From contig NZ_JAEPBG010000007.1 of NCBI RefSeq assembly GCF_016632335.1, positions 241,506 through 305,505 of the forward strand: DNA of 64,000 nt. Direction: 5' to 3'. The DNA comes from Noviherbaspirillum pedocola (GTDB taxonomy: Bacteria; Pseudomonadota; Gammaproteobacteria; Burkholderiales; Burkholderiaceae_D). A model generated the notes under the pieces. That model was given only the letters and a program-made list of their open reading frames with translations. It ran no database searches and was not told the origin of the DNA. The number at the start of each line of letters is the position of its first letter. Within the stretch, counting starts at the first letter, position 1. Shown here piece by piece: positions 27,900-36,584 of the stretch. The position numbers and the translations under genes were made by a program.

Positions 27900-28054
27900 A
27901 GGTTACGAGCATTGCAATTAAGAAATTAACAACTAATTGTGTTTGCGCAAAGTCCGTCTGGCCGATTCGCAATACGATGAACTCGGTTCTTCGCTGAAGC
28001 ACCACTCCCTGGAAGTTTTTGGCCCGACGTGCAAACGATCGGGCCTTTTCTTTT
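27900..28054 (+). ncRNA. Possible small RNA in yifB-lipoprotein gap
   Basis: A 250-bp gene-free gap with base composition unlike flanking genes (A/T-rich 27880-27940). It holds an FNR-like box at 27851, a TACATA (27895-27900) that could serve as -10, a hairpin CAATTA..TAATTG (27915-27939) and a strong intrinsic terminator at the end. This could be an FNR-linked sRNA of about 150 nt. The box-to-minus-10 distance (40 bp between centres) is not the standard class II spacing (about 32), so the promoter model is uncertain. Alternatively it is only the 3' UTR of yifB. Confidence 0.3.
28021..28054 (+). terminator. Rho-independent terminator before lipoprotein gene
   Basis: GGCCCGA..TCGGGCC, 7-bp stem with an 11-base loop, followed by TTTTCTTTT. 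It lies 31 bp before the lipoprotein start, so it must belong to an upstream transcript (yifB or a small RNA). Confidence 0.9.
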
Positions 28055-28084
28055 ATCGCACCGGCTTGCTGCTACCATCGCGCC

Positions 28085-28606
28085 ATGCGATCGATATCCC
28101 CCTCCCGTGCCGCGCTGTGCGCGCTGTTGCTGTCGGCCAGCCTCTGCGCCTGCTCGCCGCAATTCAACTGGCGCGAAGTGCATGGCGAAGCCGCGCCATT
28201 TTCCGTGCTGTTGCCCTCCCGGCCGAGCACCCATGCGCAGCAAGTGGATCTCGATGGCGTGCGTGTGACCATGAGCATGACAGCTGCCGAGGTCGACGGT
28301 TTGATGTTTGCCGTGGGCAGCGCGGAATTGCCGGATGCCGCACAGGTGCCGCATGCGCTGGCCGCGATGAAGACCGCGATGACGCGCAATATCGGCGCTG
28401 CCGACGTCGCCGAAAAAGCGGTCCCGGGCATGGCGGCGACCGACATCGATGCCGCCGGCAGCCGGTCCGGCAGGCCGCTGCGGCTGGTGGGCAGATTCAC
28501 CTCGAAAGGACGCCGGGTGTATCAGGCGGTGGTGATCGGGCCGGCCTCAGCGATTACCCCGGAAATCGTCGACACCTTCCTGTCCTCTTTCAAGCCCGGG
28601 GCTTGA
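28085..28606 (+). CDS. Putative lipoprotein, function unknown
   Basis: 173 aa. Signal peptide ending in lipobox LCAC near residue 20, then a small mixed domain with the segments FSVLLPSRPSTHAQQVDLDGV, PGMAATDIDAAG and YQAVVIGPAS, and the end FLSSFKPGA. The pattern (a 140-residue domain starting with a PFSVLLPS-type segment and ending in FFxSFK) recurs in uncharacterised Gram-negative lipoproteins. ATG 28085 gives a correctly sized signal peptide; the frame is open further upstream but passes through the terminator. No operon partner is certain. Confidence 0.7.
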   Translation: MRSISPSRAALCALLLSASLCACSPQFNWREVHGEAAPFSVLLPSRPSTHAQQVDLDGVRVTMSMTAAEVDGLMFAVGSAELPDAAQVPHALAAMKTAMTRNIGAADVAEKAVPGMAATDIDAAGSRSGRPLRLVGRFTSKGRRVYQAVVIGPASAITPEIVDTFLSSFKPGA

Positions 28607-28674
28607 CCGGGGCGAAGGACAGCGAAATGCGCGCGTGTTAAGGTTTCGACCTTCACGCTTCAAGGACTATCCCC

Positions 28675-29016
28675 ATGCTGATGACTTTCAAATCCCGTGC
28701 CGCCGCGGAAATCCTGATGTACCGGGAACATGCGCAGCGCATTCTGGACATGCTCGGCAAGGATGTGGACCAGGGCGTCATTACCGTCGCGGAACTGCCG
28801 GCGGCGATCGCGCGCCTGGAGAAGGAAATCGAAGCCAGCCGTGCCGAGGCGCGCGCGCATCAGGCCGAAGAGGAAGCCGCGCGCGACAGTTTCGACAAGG
28901 ATGACGACGATGTCGCGCCGGTGCAGTCCGTGAGCTTCGCCACCCGCGCCTATCCGCTGCTGGAAATGATGCGCGCGGCGCTGAAGGAGCAGCTGCCGGT
29001 GATGTGGGGAGTGTAG
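28675..29016 (+). CDS. DUF1840 domain-containing protein
   Basis: 113-aa soluble protein. N-terminal MLMTFKSRAAAEILMYREHA and the acidic, Glu/Asp-rich middle (KEIEASRAEARAHQAEEEA) are typical of the betaproteobacterial DUF1840 family. C-terminal FATRAYPLLEMMRAA is the most conserved part. AAGGA 8 bp before the ATG. No function known. It precedes rsmB on the same strand by 61 bp. Confidence 0.88.
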   Translation: MLMTFKSRAAAEILMYREHAQRILDMLGKDVDQGVITVAELPAAIARLEKEIEASRAEARAHQAEEEAARDSFDKDDDDVAPVQSVSFATRAYPLLEMMRAALKEQLPVMWGV

Positions 29017-29077
29017 GCAGGCTGTAATACAATCCGGCCCCCAGCTCAACAGCTGCCACCTTCCGAACGACATTTTC

Positions 29078-30373
29078 GTGATTCATTCCGATTCGCTCGC
29101 CTATGCCCTGCAGGGCGCCGCCCGCGCCGCCGCCGCAGTCCGCGCAGGCACCGCGCTGCCACAGGCGCTGACCCGTGTTTTCCAGCAGATGCAGCCCGCC
29201 GCCTCGTCCCGCGGCGCGATCCAGGACCTGGCGTATCGCGCCATGCGTCAGCGCGGCCGCGCCGAGGCGCTGCTGTCCTTGCTGACCGAACGTCCGCCAC
29301 AGCCGGCGCTGCTGCAATCCCTGCTCGAATGTGCGCTGGCATTACTGCTGGCTGCTCCCGAGGAGGCGCCCTACGATGCGCACACTGTGGTCAACCAGGC
29401 CGTATTTGCTGCGTCCGGCGAACCGGAGATCGCCCGCGCCAAGGGCATGGTCAATGCGGTGCTGCGCCGCTTCCTGCGCGAACAGGCGGCGCTTCTGGCA
29501 AAGCTCGCAGACCGCCCCGAGGCACGCTGGAATTACCCCGGATGGTGGATCGATGCGGCAAAGAGCGCCTATCCGCGCGATTGGGAAGCGCTGTTGGCCG
29601 CTGGCAATGCACCCCCGCCGCTGAGCCTGCGCGTGAATGCGCGCCGTGGCGATGTCGACGCTTATCTGCGCCTGCTGGCCGAGCATGGCATGGGCGCGCG
29701 CGCCATCGGTCCCTTCGCCGTGCGGCTCGATCAGCCGGTGCCGGTGACGAAGATTCCGGGTTTCGCGGATGGCCTGGTATCGGTGCAGGATGCGGCCGCG
29801 CAGCTCGCCGCGCCGCTGCTGGACCTGTCCGACGGCATGCGGGTGCTGGACGCCTGCGCCGCGCCGGGCGGCAAGACCGGCCACATGCTGGAACTGGCGC
29901 AGCTTGATTTGCTGGCGATCGACAGCGACCGGCAGCGACTGGCGCGCATCGGCGAAAACCTGGACCGGCTGGGACTGCAGGCGCAGCTGCGTCAGGGCGA
30001 TGCCGCCAGCAACGACTGGTGGGATGGACAGCCCTTCGATCGCATCCTGGCCGATGTGCCCTGCACCGCTTCGGGCATCGTGCGCCGTCATCCGGACATC
30101 AAGTGGCTGCGCCGCAGCAGCGACACGGCGCGCCTGGCGGGGCTGTCCGAGCGCATCCTCGACAATCTGTGGACCATGCTGCGCCCCGGCGGCAAGCTGC
30201 TGTTCGTCACCTGCTCGATCTGGCCTCGGGAATCCCGTCAGCAGGCGGAAGCGTTTGCCAAGCGCCAGGGGGCGATCGCGCTGGACGCGCCGGGTCAACT
30301 GCTGCCAACAGTGCAGGCCGATCGCGATCATGACGGGCTCTTCTACGCGCTGTTCCAAAAGCCGGGGCTTTGA
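29078..30373 (+). CDS. rsmB: 16S rRNA (cytosine(967)-C(5))-methyltransferase
   Basis: 431-aa RsmB/Sun/Fmu. N-terminal NusB-like RNA-binding domain (about 1-140) and a SAM methyltransferase core with motif I DACAAPGGKTGHMLEL (about residue 258), the catalytic DVPCTASGIVRRHPD and the assist Cys in VTCSIWPRESRQ. Start is GTG at 29078. Modifies C967 in the 30S subunit, fine-tuning initiation. In Burkholderiales rsmB is usually followed by DUF4390 and ntrYX-like genes, as here. Confidence 0.95.
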   Translation: MIHSDSLAYALQGAARAAAAVRAGTALPQALTRVFQQMQPAASSRGAIQDLAYRAMRQRGRAEALLSLLTERPPQPALLQSLLECALALLLAAPEEAPYDAHTVVNQAVFAASGEPEIARAKGMVNAVLRRFLREQAALLAKLADRPEARWNYPGWWIDAAKSAYPRDWEALLAAGNAPPPLSLRVNARRGDVDAYLRLLAEHGMGARAIGPFAVRLDQPVPVTKIPGFADGLVSVQDAAAQLAAPLLDLSDGMRVLDACAAPGGKTGHMLELAQLDLLAIDSDRQRLARIGENLDRLGLQAQLRQGDAASNDWWDGQPFDRILADVPCTASGIVRRHPDIKWLRRSSDTARLAGLSERILDNLWTMLRPGGKLLFVTCSIWPRESRQQAEAFAKRQGAIALDAPGQLLPTVQADRDHDGLFYALFQKPGL

Positions 30374-30433
30374 TACCATGGCCCGAGTTTGCATGGCGCT
30401 TACCCCTCTCCCTTCCAGGTTCCCCATTTGCGA

Positions 30434-31015
30434 GTGATTCGGCGACTTTTCCTTTCTCTCTGGCTGGTGATCACACTGGCAGGCGTGCTTTTCACGGCAT
30501 CGCCGCAGACGCAGGCAGCGGAAGTGGAAATCGTCGAAGCCCATCTCGAAAACAGCGATGAAGGCTACAGATTGGCGTCGACATTTCATGTCGAATTGAA
30601 CCGCAGCCTGGAAGATGCAATACAGCGCGGCATTCCGCTGTATTTCACCACCGAGGTGGAAATCCGGCGGCCGCGTTGGTACTGGTTCGACGAGCGCACG
30701 GTCTTCGCGTCGCAAACGATACGGATTTCCTACAACGTGCTGACCCGCCAGTACCGCGCCGCGATCAACAACAGCAATCTGCAGCAGGGATTCAACAGCC
30801 TGGAAGACGCGATGTCGCTGGTGCGCCGTCCCGGCCGCTGGGTCGTCGCGCCGCCGGGCGCGCTGCAGCCGGGCGAAACCTACGTCGTCGGCCTGCGCAT
30901 GGGCCTGGACCTGGCGCAGCTGCCTAAGCCCTTCCAGGTCAATGCCCTCAACAACAGCGACTGGCGGCTCAGTTCCGACTGGCGCTACTTCCATTTCAGG
31001 GCGGGCGGCAAGTGA
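30434..31015 (+). CDS. DUF4390 domain-containing protein (secreted)
   Basis: About 193 aa with a signal peptide (IRRLFLSLWLVITLAGVL..QAAEVE). Rest is a beta-rich DUF4390 domain; VEIVEAHLENSDEGYRLAS, EVEIRRPRWYWFDE and QTIRISYNVLTRQYR are diagnostic. Start is uncertain: GTG 30434 gives the best signal peptide; TTG 30428 and TTG 30389 are alternatives, and there is no ATG in frame. It overlaps the NtrY-like gene by 4 bp (GTGA), so this periplasmic protein is part of the two-component operon. A sensor accessory role is possible but unproven. Confidence 0.78.
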   Translation: MIRRLFLSLWLVITLAGVLFTASPQTQAAEVEIVEAHLENSDEGYRLASTFHVELNRSLEDAIQRGIPLYFTTEVEIRRPRWYWFDERTVFASQTIRISYNVLTRQYRAAINNSNLQQGFNSLEDAMSLVRRPGRWVVAPPGALQPGETYVVGLRMGLDLAQLPKPFQVNALNNSDWRLSSDWRYFHFRAGGK

Positions 31016-33264
31016 CCCGGGTATTGCGCTATGCCCTCGTGTTCGGGGGCGCCATCACCAGCATTCTGCTTTTCCTGCTGGCCTCGGCTTCGGAAAACTC
31101 GCTGTTCTTCGATCAGCATTACCCGTGGCTGCTCGGGCTGAATGCCCTGATGGCCGCGCTGCTGCTGGCGCTGGTGGTCACGCTGCTGATGCGGCTTTAC
31201 CAGCGCTACAAGCAGCGCCGCTTCGGCTCGCGGCTGATGACGCGCCTGGTCATGCTGTTCGCGCTGATCGGCATTTTGCCCGGGCTGCTGATTTACCTCG
31301 TATCGGTGCAGTTCGTGTCGCGCTCGATCGAATCCTGGTTCGATGTGCGCGTTGAATCGGCGCTCGAGGCCGGCCTGAATCTGGGCCGCACCGCGCTCGA
31401 CTCGTCGCTGGCCGACCTGAATGCCAAGGCGCGCGCCATGGCGCTGGAATTGTCCGACTATTCGGACGCCACCCAGATCACGCAATTGTCGCGGCTGCGC
31501 GACCAGGGGCAGTTCCAGGAAGCGCTGATCGTCACCTCGAGCAACCGGGTGGTGGCCAGCGCCGGCAGCGGCCTGGGCACGCTGGTGCCCGAATTGCCGA
31601 CCACCGCGATGCTGAGTCAGGCGCGCCTGACGCGCGGCTATGCGGCCATCGAAAGCGGTTCCGAGGAAGGCGAAGCCTCGGGTCACAACGCCTCGCAAGA
31701 GCTGCGGCTACGCGTGGTGGTTGCCATCCCGGGCAAGACCAGCGGCGCGCTGACGCTGCAAAACGAAATCCGCTTCCTGCAGCTGTTGCAGCCGGTGCCA
31801 CAGCAACTGGCCAACGATGCCGAAGCGCTGCGCGCGGCTTACAGCGAATACCAGGCGCGCTCGGTCGGCCGCACCGGCCTGCGCAAAATCTACATCGTCA
31901 CGCTCACGCTCACGCTGCTGCTGGCGATCTTCGCCGCGGTCACCAGCGCTTTCCTGATCGCCAACGACCTGGCGCAGCCGCTGCTGTTGCTGGCCGAAGG
32001 CACGAAGGCGGTCGCCGAGGGCAATCTGTCGCCGCGACCGATCGTGGCCACCAATGATGAACTCGGCACGCTGACGCAATCCTTCAACATCATGACGCGC
32101 CAGTTGTTCGAAGCGCGCGCCGCAGTCGAGAAGAACCGCTCCGAACTGGAGAATGCCAAGGCTTATCTGGAATCGGTGCTGGCCAACATGTCGGCCGGCG
32201 TGATGGTGCTGGACAACGGCTTTCGGCTGATCAGCTGCAATGAATCGGTGGACCGTATCCTGCAGCGCGATTTCGCGCCTTACCTGGATCGACCGCTGTC
32301 GGAAATCGAAGGCTTGTCGGCGTTTTCCGAGGCCGTGACACGAGCGTTCAGCGAGCAGCACGCGCAATCGGGCAGCGACAGCGGCCATTGGCAACAGCAG
32401 ATCGAGGTGCCGCGCGACGATGGCAGCGACGGCGACAACAAGCTCACGCTGCTGGCGCGCGGCTCGCGCCTGCCGCTGGACAGCCGTCCATGCTATGTGG
32501 TGGTGTTCGATGACATTACCGATGTCATTTCCGGCCAGCGCTCGATCGCCTGGGGCGAGGTGGCGCGGCGGCTGGCGCATGAAATCAAGAATCCGCTGAC
32601 GCCAATCCAGCTGTCGGCCGAACGGCTGCAGATGAAGCTGGAAGAAAAACTCTCCCCACAGGACGCCGCCATGCTCAATCGCGGCACCAGCACCATCGTC
32701 AACCAGGTCACCGCAATGAAACGCATGGTGGACGACTTCCGCGAGTATGCGAAGACGCCGCCGGCCGTGTTGTCGACGCTGAATTTGAATGCACTGATCG
32801 AAGAAATCCTCGGCCTGTACATCGCCGGCGATGAGCGCGACATCATTCATGCACAGCTTGATCCGGCGCTGCCGCTGGTGATGGGCGACGCCACCCAAAT
32901 GCGTCAGGTCATCCATAACCTGCTGCAGAACGCGCAGGATGCGGTAGCCGAACGCCTGGAAGGCAGCGAGCCGGCCCGCATAGACGTTGTCACCGAAACC
33001 GTGCACTTTCCGGGCTCAGACGGCGATGCCCGAACCGGAGTGCGACTGACTATTACCGATAATGGCCCCGGCTTTTCACCAAAAATCCTCTCGCGCGCTT
33101 TCGAGCCTTATGTGACTTCGAAATCGCGCGGCACCGGGCTGGGCCTGGCCATGGTGAAAAAGATCGTGGAAGAGCACGGCGGGCGCATCGATATCCAGAA
33201 TCGGCGCAATACCGCTGGCGCAAAAGTCGTCATACTGCTGCTAAAGTTAACGGCTTCTAATTAA
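31012..33264 (+). CDS. ntrY: NtrY-type sensor histidine kinase
   Basis: 750 aa, GTG start. Layout: several N-terminal helices (residues 7-25, 38-60, 75-100), an extracytoplasmic loop (about 100-290), another helix (about 295-320), HAMP (about 320-375), PAS (about 395-505), dimerisation/phosphoacceptor with H-box RRLAHEIKNPLTP, and ATPase with N-box NLLQNAQDA and G-boxes DNGPGFS / GTGLGLAMV. Matches the NtrY family that senses nitrogen-related or redox signals with NtrX. Cognate regulator follows 77 bp later. Confidence 0.9.
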   Translation: MTRVLRYALVFGGAITSILLFLLASASENSLFFDQHYPWLLGLNALMAALLLALVVTLLMRLYQRYKQRRFGSRLMTRLVMLFALIGILPGLLIYLVSVQFVSRSIESWFDVRVESALEAGLNLGRTALDSSLADLNAKARAMALELSDYSDATQITQLSRLRDQGQFQEALIVTSSNRVVASAGSGLGTLVPELPTTAMLSQARLTRGYAAIESGSEEGEASGHNASQELRLRVVVAIPGKTSGALTLQNEIRFLQLLQPVPQQLANDAEALRAAYSEYQARSVGRTGLRKIYIVTLTLTLLLAIFAAVTSAFLIANDLAQPLLLLAEGTKAVAEGNLSPRPIVATNDELGTLTQSFNIMTRQLFEARAAVEKNRSELENAKAYLESVLANMSAGVMVLDNGFRLISCNESVDRILQRDFAPYLDRPLSEIEGLSAFSEAVTRAFSEQHAQSGSDSGHWQQQIEVPRDDGSDGDNKLTLLARGSRLPLDSRPCYVVVFDDITDVISGQRSIAWGEVARRLAHEIKNPLTPIQLSAERLQMKLEEKLSPQDAAMLNRGTSTIVNQVTAMKRMVDDFREYAKTPPAVLSTLNLNALIEEILGLYIAGDERDIIHAQLDPALPLVMGDATQMRQVIHNLLQNAQDAVAERLEGSEPARIDVVTETVHFPGSDGDARTGVRLTITDNGPGFSPKILSRAFEPYVTSKSRGTGLGLAMVKKIVEEHGGRIDIQNRRNTAGAKVVILLLKLTASN

Positions 33265-33341
33265 GACCTAACAATAGTATTCGCATAAGTAAAATGGACC
33301 ATTCGGGAGTGATCCAAAACTGAATTCACCAAGGCAACGAC

Positions 33342-34055
33342 ATGGCAAATATTCTGGTAGTCGATGATGAAATGGGCATTCGCGAATTGCTTTCCGAGAT
33401 TCTGGGGGACGAAGGCCATGTGGTGACCATGGCGGAAAATGCGCAGCAGGCGCGACAGATTCGGGCGGCAAGCACTCCTGACCTGGTACTGCTGGATATC
33501 TGGATGCCGGACACCGACGGCGTCACCTTATTAAAGGAATGGCAACGCGATCGTCTGCTGACCATGCCCGTGATCATGATGTCCGGCCACGCGACGATTG
33601 ATACCGCAGTCGAAGCCACCCGCATCGGCGCACTGAACTTCCTTGAAAAGCCGATCTCCCTGCAAAAGCTGCTGAAGGCTGTGCAGCAGGGCTTGTCCCG
33701 TGCCCAGGACATCGCGCGCAATGGCGTCATGCCGATCACCGCGCGTCCGGCCGCCGCTCCCACTACCGAAAGCCTGGTCAAGCCTGCGGTCGCAGCGACT
33801 CCCGTCGTGGACGCCTCCACTCTCGCGCCTGAACCAACCAAACCGGCCGAACCGGGCTTCACGGTGTCGTTCGAGTTACCGCTGCGCGAAGCGCGCGATG
33901 CTTTCGAACGCGCTTATTTCGAACACCATCTGCAACGCGAGGGCGGTAGCATGACCCGGGTGGCCGAGCGCACTGGCCTTGAAAGAACTCACCTGTATCG
34001 CAAGCTCAAGCAGCTCGGCGTGGAACCCGGCAAGCTCGGACGACGCGGCGGATGA
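33342..34055 (+). CDS. NtrX-like response regulator lacking the AAA+ domain
   Basis: 237 aa. Receiver domain 1-120 (Asp8/Asp9, phosphoacceptor Asp52 in LLDIWMPDTDG, Lys in FLEKPIS) and a Fis-type HTH at about 186-232 (FERAYFEHHLQREGG, then RTHLYRKLKQLG) are both NtrX-like. Between them a 60-residue Ala/Pro-rich linker replaces the sigma-54 AAA+ ATPase found in NtrX/NtrC. It therefore cannot activate sigma-54 by the usual mechanism; it likely binds DNA as a REC-HTH regulator like RegA/ActR. Follows its kinase and overlaps the next gene by 4 bp. Confidence 0.88.
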   Translation: MANILVVDDEMGIRELLSEILGDEGHVVTMAENAQQARQIRAASTPDLVLLDIWMPDTDGVTLLKEWQRDRLLTMPVIMMSGHATIDTAVEATRIGALNFLEKPISLQKLLKAVQQGLSRAQDIARNGVMPITARPAAAPTTESLVKPAVAATPVVDASTLAPEPTKPAEPGFTVSFELPLREARDAFERAYFEHHLQREGGSMTRVAERTGLERTHLYRKLKQLGVEPGKLGRRGG

Positions 34056-34417
34056 CACTGACAACGCTGGTCGCGGGCGGCACCGCTGCCGCCCGCGAAG
34101 CGGCAATTGCTGCCGCGCTCGACCGGCAAACCTCCACTGCTCTCATCCTCGAAGGCTTGGCCAGCGGCCAGCCTGTCTTCGATGCTCACAGCAATGACGC
34201 TATGCTCATAGTGGCGAGAATCGCACCCGGCTGCCTGTGCTGCACCGGCAATCTCACGATGCGCGTCACGCTGAACCGGATCCTGCGCCATCCACCTCAG
34301 CGGCTCTTCATCAGCCTGGCGCAGGATGCGCATCTCGACCAAATTCATGCGTTTCTGCGCACCGCGCCCTATGACGGGTTACTGATGCTTACAGACGACC
34401 TGCGGCTGCCGTCTTGA
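34052..34417 (+). CDS. Small CobW/COG0523-like protein without P-loop
   Basis: 121 aa. Shows the metal-binding signature GCLCC (residues 60-64) followed by TGNLTMRVTLNRIL, as in CobW/YjiA G3E GTPases. Those proteins begin with a GxxGxGKT P-loop; here the matching N terminus reads VAGGTAAAREAAIA and cannot bind nucleotide in the usual way. The GTP-specificity and C-terminal domains are also missing. It is a one-third-size relative, overlapping the NtrX-like gene by 4 bp. It may be a metallochaperone-like or regulatory fragment; function unknown. Intact frame with normal codon use argues against a pseudogene. Confidence 0.65.
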   Translation: MTLTTLVAGGTAAAREAAIAAALDRQTSTALILEGLASGQPVFDAHSNDAMLIVARIAPGCLCCTGNLTMRVTLNRILRHPPQRLFISLAQDAHLDQIHAFLRTAPYDGLLMLTDDLRLPS

Positions 34418-34485
34418 AATCACCGATACGAACGCCATGTTCTATTGCAACAGCAGCATCTGTTCAACCTGCGACAGGAGCACAC

Positions 34486-34743
34486 ATGAACCTCATCTAC
34501 AACAGCGATCAGTACAGCGTGGTTGAATTTGGCGCCGATTCGGGCCGCGAGGCCCTGCGCTTTGGTGGCTATGAAATTCTGGACAAGTCCTTCAAGCGCG
34601 AAATCTTCATCGGCGGCGACATGGCGGAATCCTTCCGCAAGAGCGTGCAGGAATTGATTGCCACCGAACCGAGCATCGAGGAAATCGATGAATTCCTGGC
34701 TGGTTACGATGACCTGATGCGCCAGCCGGTACATCTGCATTAA
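34486..34743 (+). CDS. DUF3567 family protein
   Basis: 85 aa, acidic. MNLIYNSDQYSVVEF and the ending DEFLAGYDDLMRQPVHLH match the betaproteobacterial DUF3567 family, soluble, function unknown. ATG 34486 has AGGAG 6 bp before it, so the longer open frame upstream is ignored. It is 68 bp after the CobW-like gene, possibly the same operon. Conserved mostly in Burkholderiales. Confidence 0.88.
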   Translation: MNLIYNSDQYSVVEFGADSGREALRFGGYEILDKSFKREIFIGGDMAESFRKSVQELIATEPSIEEIDEFLAGYDDLMRQPVHLH

Positions 34744-34832
34744 GCACGAAAACGTCTTGACACTGTGCGTCCGCAAACGCCGGACGCACAGCCTTCCATC
34801 CCTGAAGGCGGCTGCGGGTATACTCTCGCGCC

Positions 34833-35558
34833 ATGCACGCCAACTCGAGTCCCATAGCAAGTAGCCAAGACGGCATACACGACAAACTCTACGCACAGGT
34901 CGCCAGGCACGCGGCCACCAGCTTCCGCAAACCTTATTCCCCACCGACACGCAAAGCCTTCGATGCCAGCTTCCAGGCCTGGCAGGCAAGTGGCTGCAAA
35001 CCGCTGATACTCGATTCGGGCTGCGGTGTTGGCTTGTCCACGCTGCATCTGGCTACGCGCCATCCGGATCATTTCGTTATCGGCGTCGATCAGTCCGCTG
35101 ATCGGCTGTCACGACAAGTCCGCTGGGAAGGCGCCATGCCGCAGAACTGCCTTCGCGTGCGCGCGGATCTTGTCGATTTCTGGCGGCTGATGCTCGAGTC
35201 ACCGCTGCGCCCGGAAGCGCACTATCTGCTGTATCCGAACCCCTGGCCAAAGAAGCAGCATCTGACGCGACGCTGGCATGGGCATCCCGTATTCCCGGCG
35301 ATGGTCGCTCTGGGCGGACGCTTCGAATGCCGTAGCAACTGGCGCATCTATGTCGAGGAATGCGCCGCCGCGCTGGCGCAGTTGAGCGGGCAGCAAATCG
35401 AGGTCGAAAGCTGGAATCCCATCGACCCGATCACCCCCTTTGAACGCAAGTATCTGGACTCGGGCCATGGGCTGTGGCGTTGCCGCGCGCGCCTCGCGGC
35501 TGTCGCGCCGACTGCAATGCCGGGCACCGGCTCCGCCATTTTCACCGCCGAACAATAA
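34833..35558 (+). CDS. TrmB-like tRNA (guanine-N7)-methyltransferase paralogue
   Basis: 241 aa. SAM-binding motif LILDSGCGVGLSTLHLA near residue 57 and YLLYPNPWPKKQHLTRRWHG resemble the TrmB tRNA (m7G46) methyltransferase. Canonical TrmB has FPDPWPKKRHHKRR; the Asp in FPDPW is replaced by Asn (YPNPW). It could be a divergent TrmB or a paralogue with another nucleic-acid substrate. The true TrmB is expected elsewhere in the genome. Independent upstream gap of 89 bp. Confidence 0.7.
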   Translation: MHANSSPIASSQDGIHDKLYAQVARHAATSFRKPYSPPTRKAFDASFQAWQASGCKPLILDSGCGVGLSTLHLATRHPDHFVIGVDQSADRLSRQVRWEGAMPQNCLRVRADLVDFWRLMLESPLRPEAHYLLYPNPWPKKQHLTRRWHGHPVFPAMVALGGRFECRSNWRIYVEECAAALAQLSGQQIEVESWNPIDPITPFERKYLDSGHGLWRCRARLAAVAPTAMPGTGSAIFTAEQ

Positions 35559-35573
35559 GAAAGGACTGGATGC

Positions 35574-36503
35574 ATGGATCGTCTCCAATCGATGCGGGTA
35601 TTTTCCAAGGTCGTTGAACAGGGAAGCTTTGCCCGCGCCGCGCAGGCGCTGGAAATGTCGAATGCGGTGGTCACCCGCCACGTGGCCGACCTGGAAAGCC
35701 ATCTCGGCACGCGCCTGTTGAACCGCACCACGCGCAAGCTGTCGCTGACCGAGACTGGCCAGGCTTACCTGGAGCGGGTCAATCGCATCCTGGCCGACAT
35801 TGCCGATGCCGATGCGATCGTCACCGCGCAAGCCACCAAGCCGTCCGGCACACTGCGCATTTACTCGCAGCTCGGCTTCGGCAAGCAGCGCCTGGCCGAA
35901 CTGCTGCCGCCGTATGCGAACGCCAATCCGGAAGTCATTCTCGACGTGACGCTGTCGGACCGCACCATCGACATCGTCGAAGAAGGCTACGACATCGGCA
36001 TCTTCCTCGGACTGCAAAAGTTCGACAGCAGCATGATTGCGCGCCAGCTTGGCCTGGCCGAGATGCTGATCTGTGCTTCGCCCGGCTATATCGAAAAGCA
36101 CGGCGCACCGAGCGCGCCGGAAGACGTGTCGCAGCATGTGTGCCTGAACTTTTCGAACATCGACCTGCTGCGCAATCACTGGCCGATCTCGGTATCCGAA
36201 GAGACGGTGAACATTCCTATCCACAGTCGCATGCTGTCCAACAACAGCGAACTGCTGCGCCGCTGCGCCGCGGCCGACATGGGCATCGTCGTCGGCCCGT
36301 CGTATGCGATGACGGACGATATCCGCAGCAAGCGTCTCGTGCGCCTTCTGCCCGAATACCACCTGGGTCAGATCTCCGTGATGATGGTGTATCCAAGCAG
36401 GCGGCTGTTGTCAGCCAAGGTGCGCAGTTTCATCGAGTACATGGCGGCGCACTATCCGCAGCCGGAAATCGACCCGTGGTGCGGACGAGAAGCGGAAATG
36501 TAA
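35574..36503 (+). CDS. LysR family transcriptional regulator
   Basis: 309 aa. N-terminal winged HTH: MRVFSKVVEQGSFARAAQAL and NAVVTRHVADLESHLGTRLL, followed by the periplasmic-binding-like effector domain (about 90-300). It starts 15 bp after the TrmB-like stop. Belongs to the CrgA/DmlR-like branch of LysR repressors/activators. Target and ligand cannot be told. No clear divergent target gene. Confidence 0.92.
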   Translation: MDRLQSMRVFSKVVEQGSFARAAQALEMSNAVVTRHVADLESHLGTRLLNRTTRKLSLTETGQAYLERVNRILADIADADAIVTAQATKPSGTLRIYSQLGFGKQRLAELLPPYANANPEVILDVTLSDRTIDIVEEGYDIGIFLGLQKFDSSMIARQLGLAEMLICASPGYIEKHGAPSAPEDVSQHVCLNFSNIDLLRNHWPISVSEETVNIPIHSRMLSNNSELLRRCAAADMGIVVGPSYAMTDDIRSKRLVRLLPEYHLGQISVMMVYPSRRLLSAKVRSFIEYMAAHYPQPEIDPWCGREAEM

Positions 36504-36584
36504 CTGGATGTGGCGTCAACTGCGGCGGCGATGCTTCCATGGTAGTGTTTTGCCTTCCCCACACCCTTGCCTTCCGGTTACGCC

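Noticed and set aside
34052..34417. Pseudogene of a CobW GTPase
   Set aside because: The frame is intact, overlaps its neighbour by exactly 4 bp and has normal codon use; no remnant of the missing domains follows.
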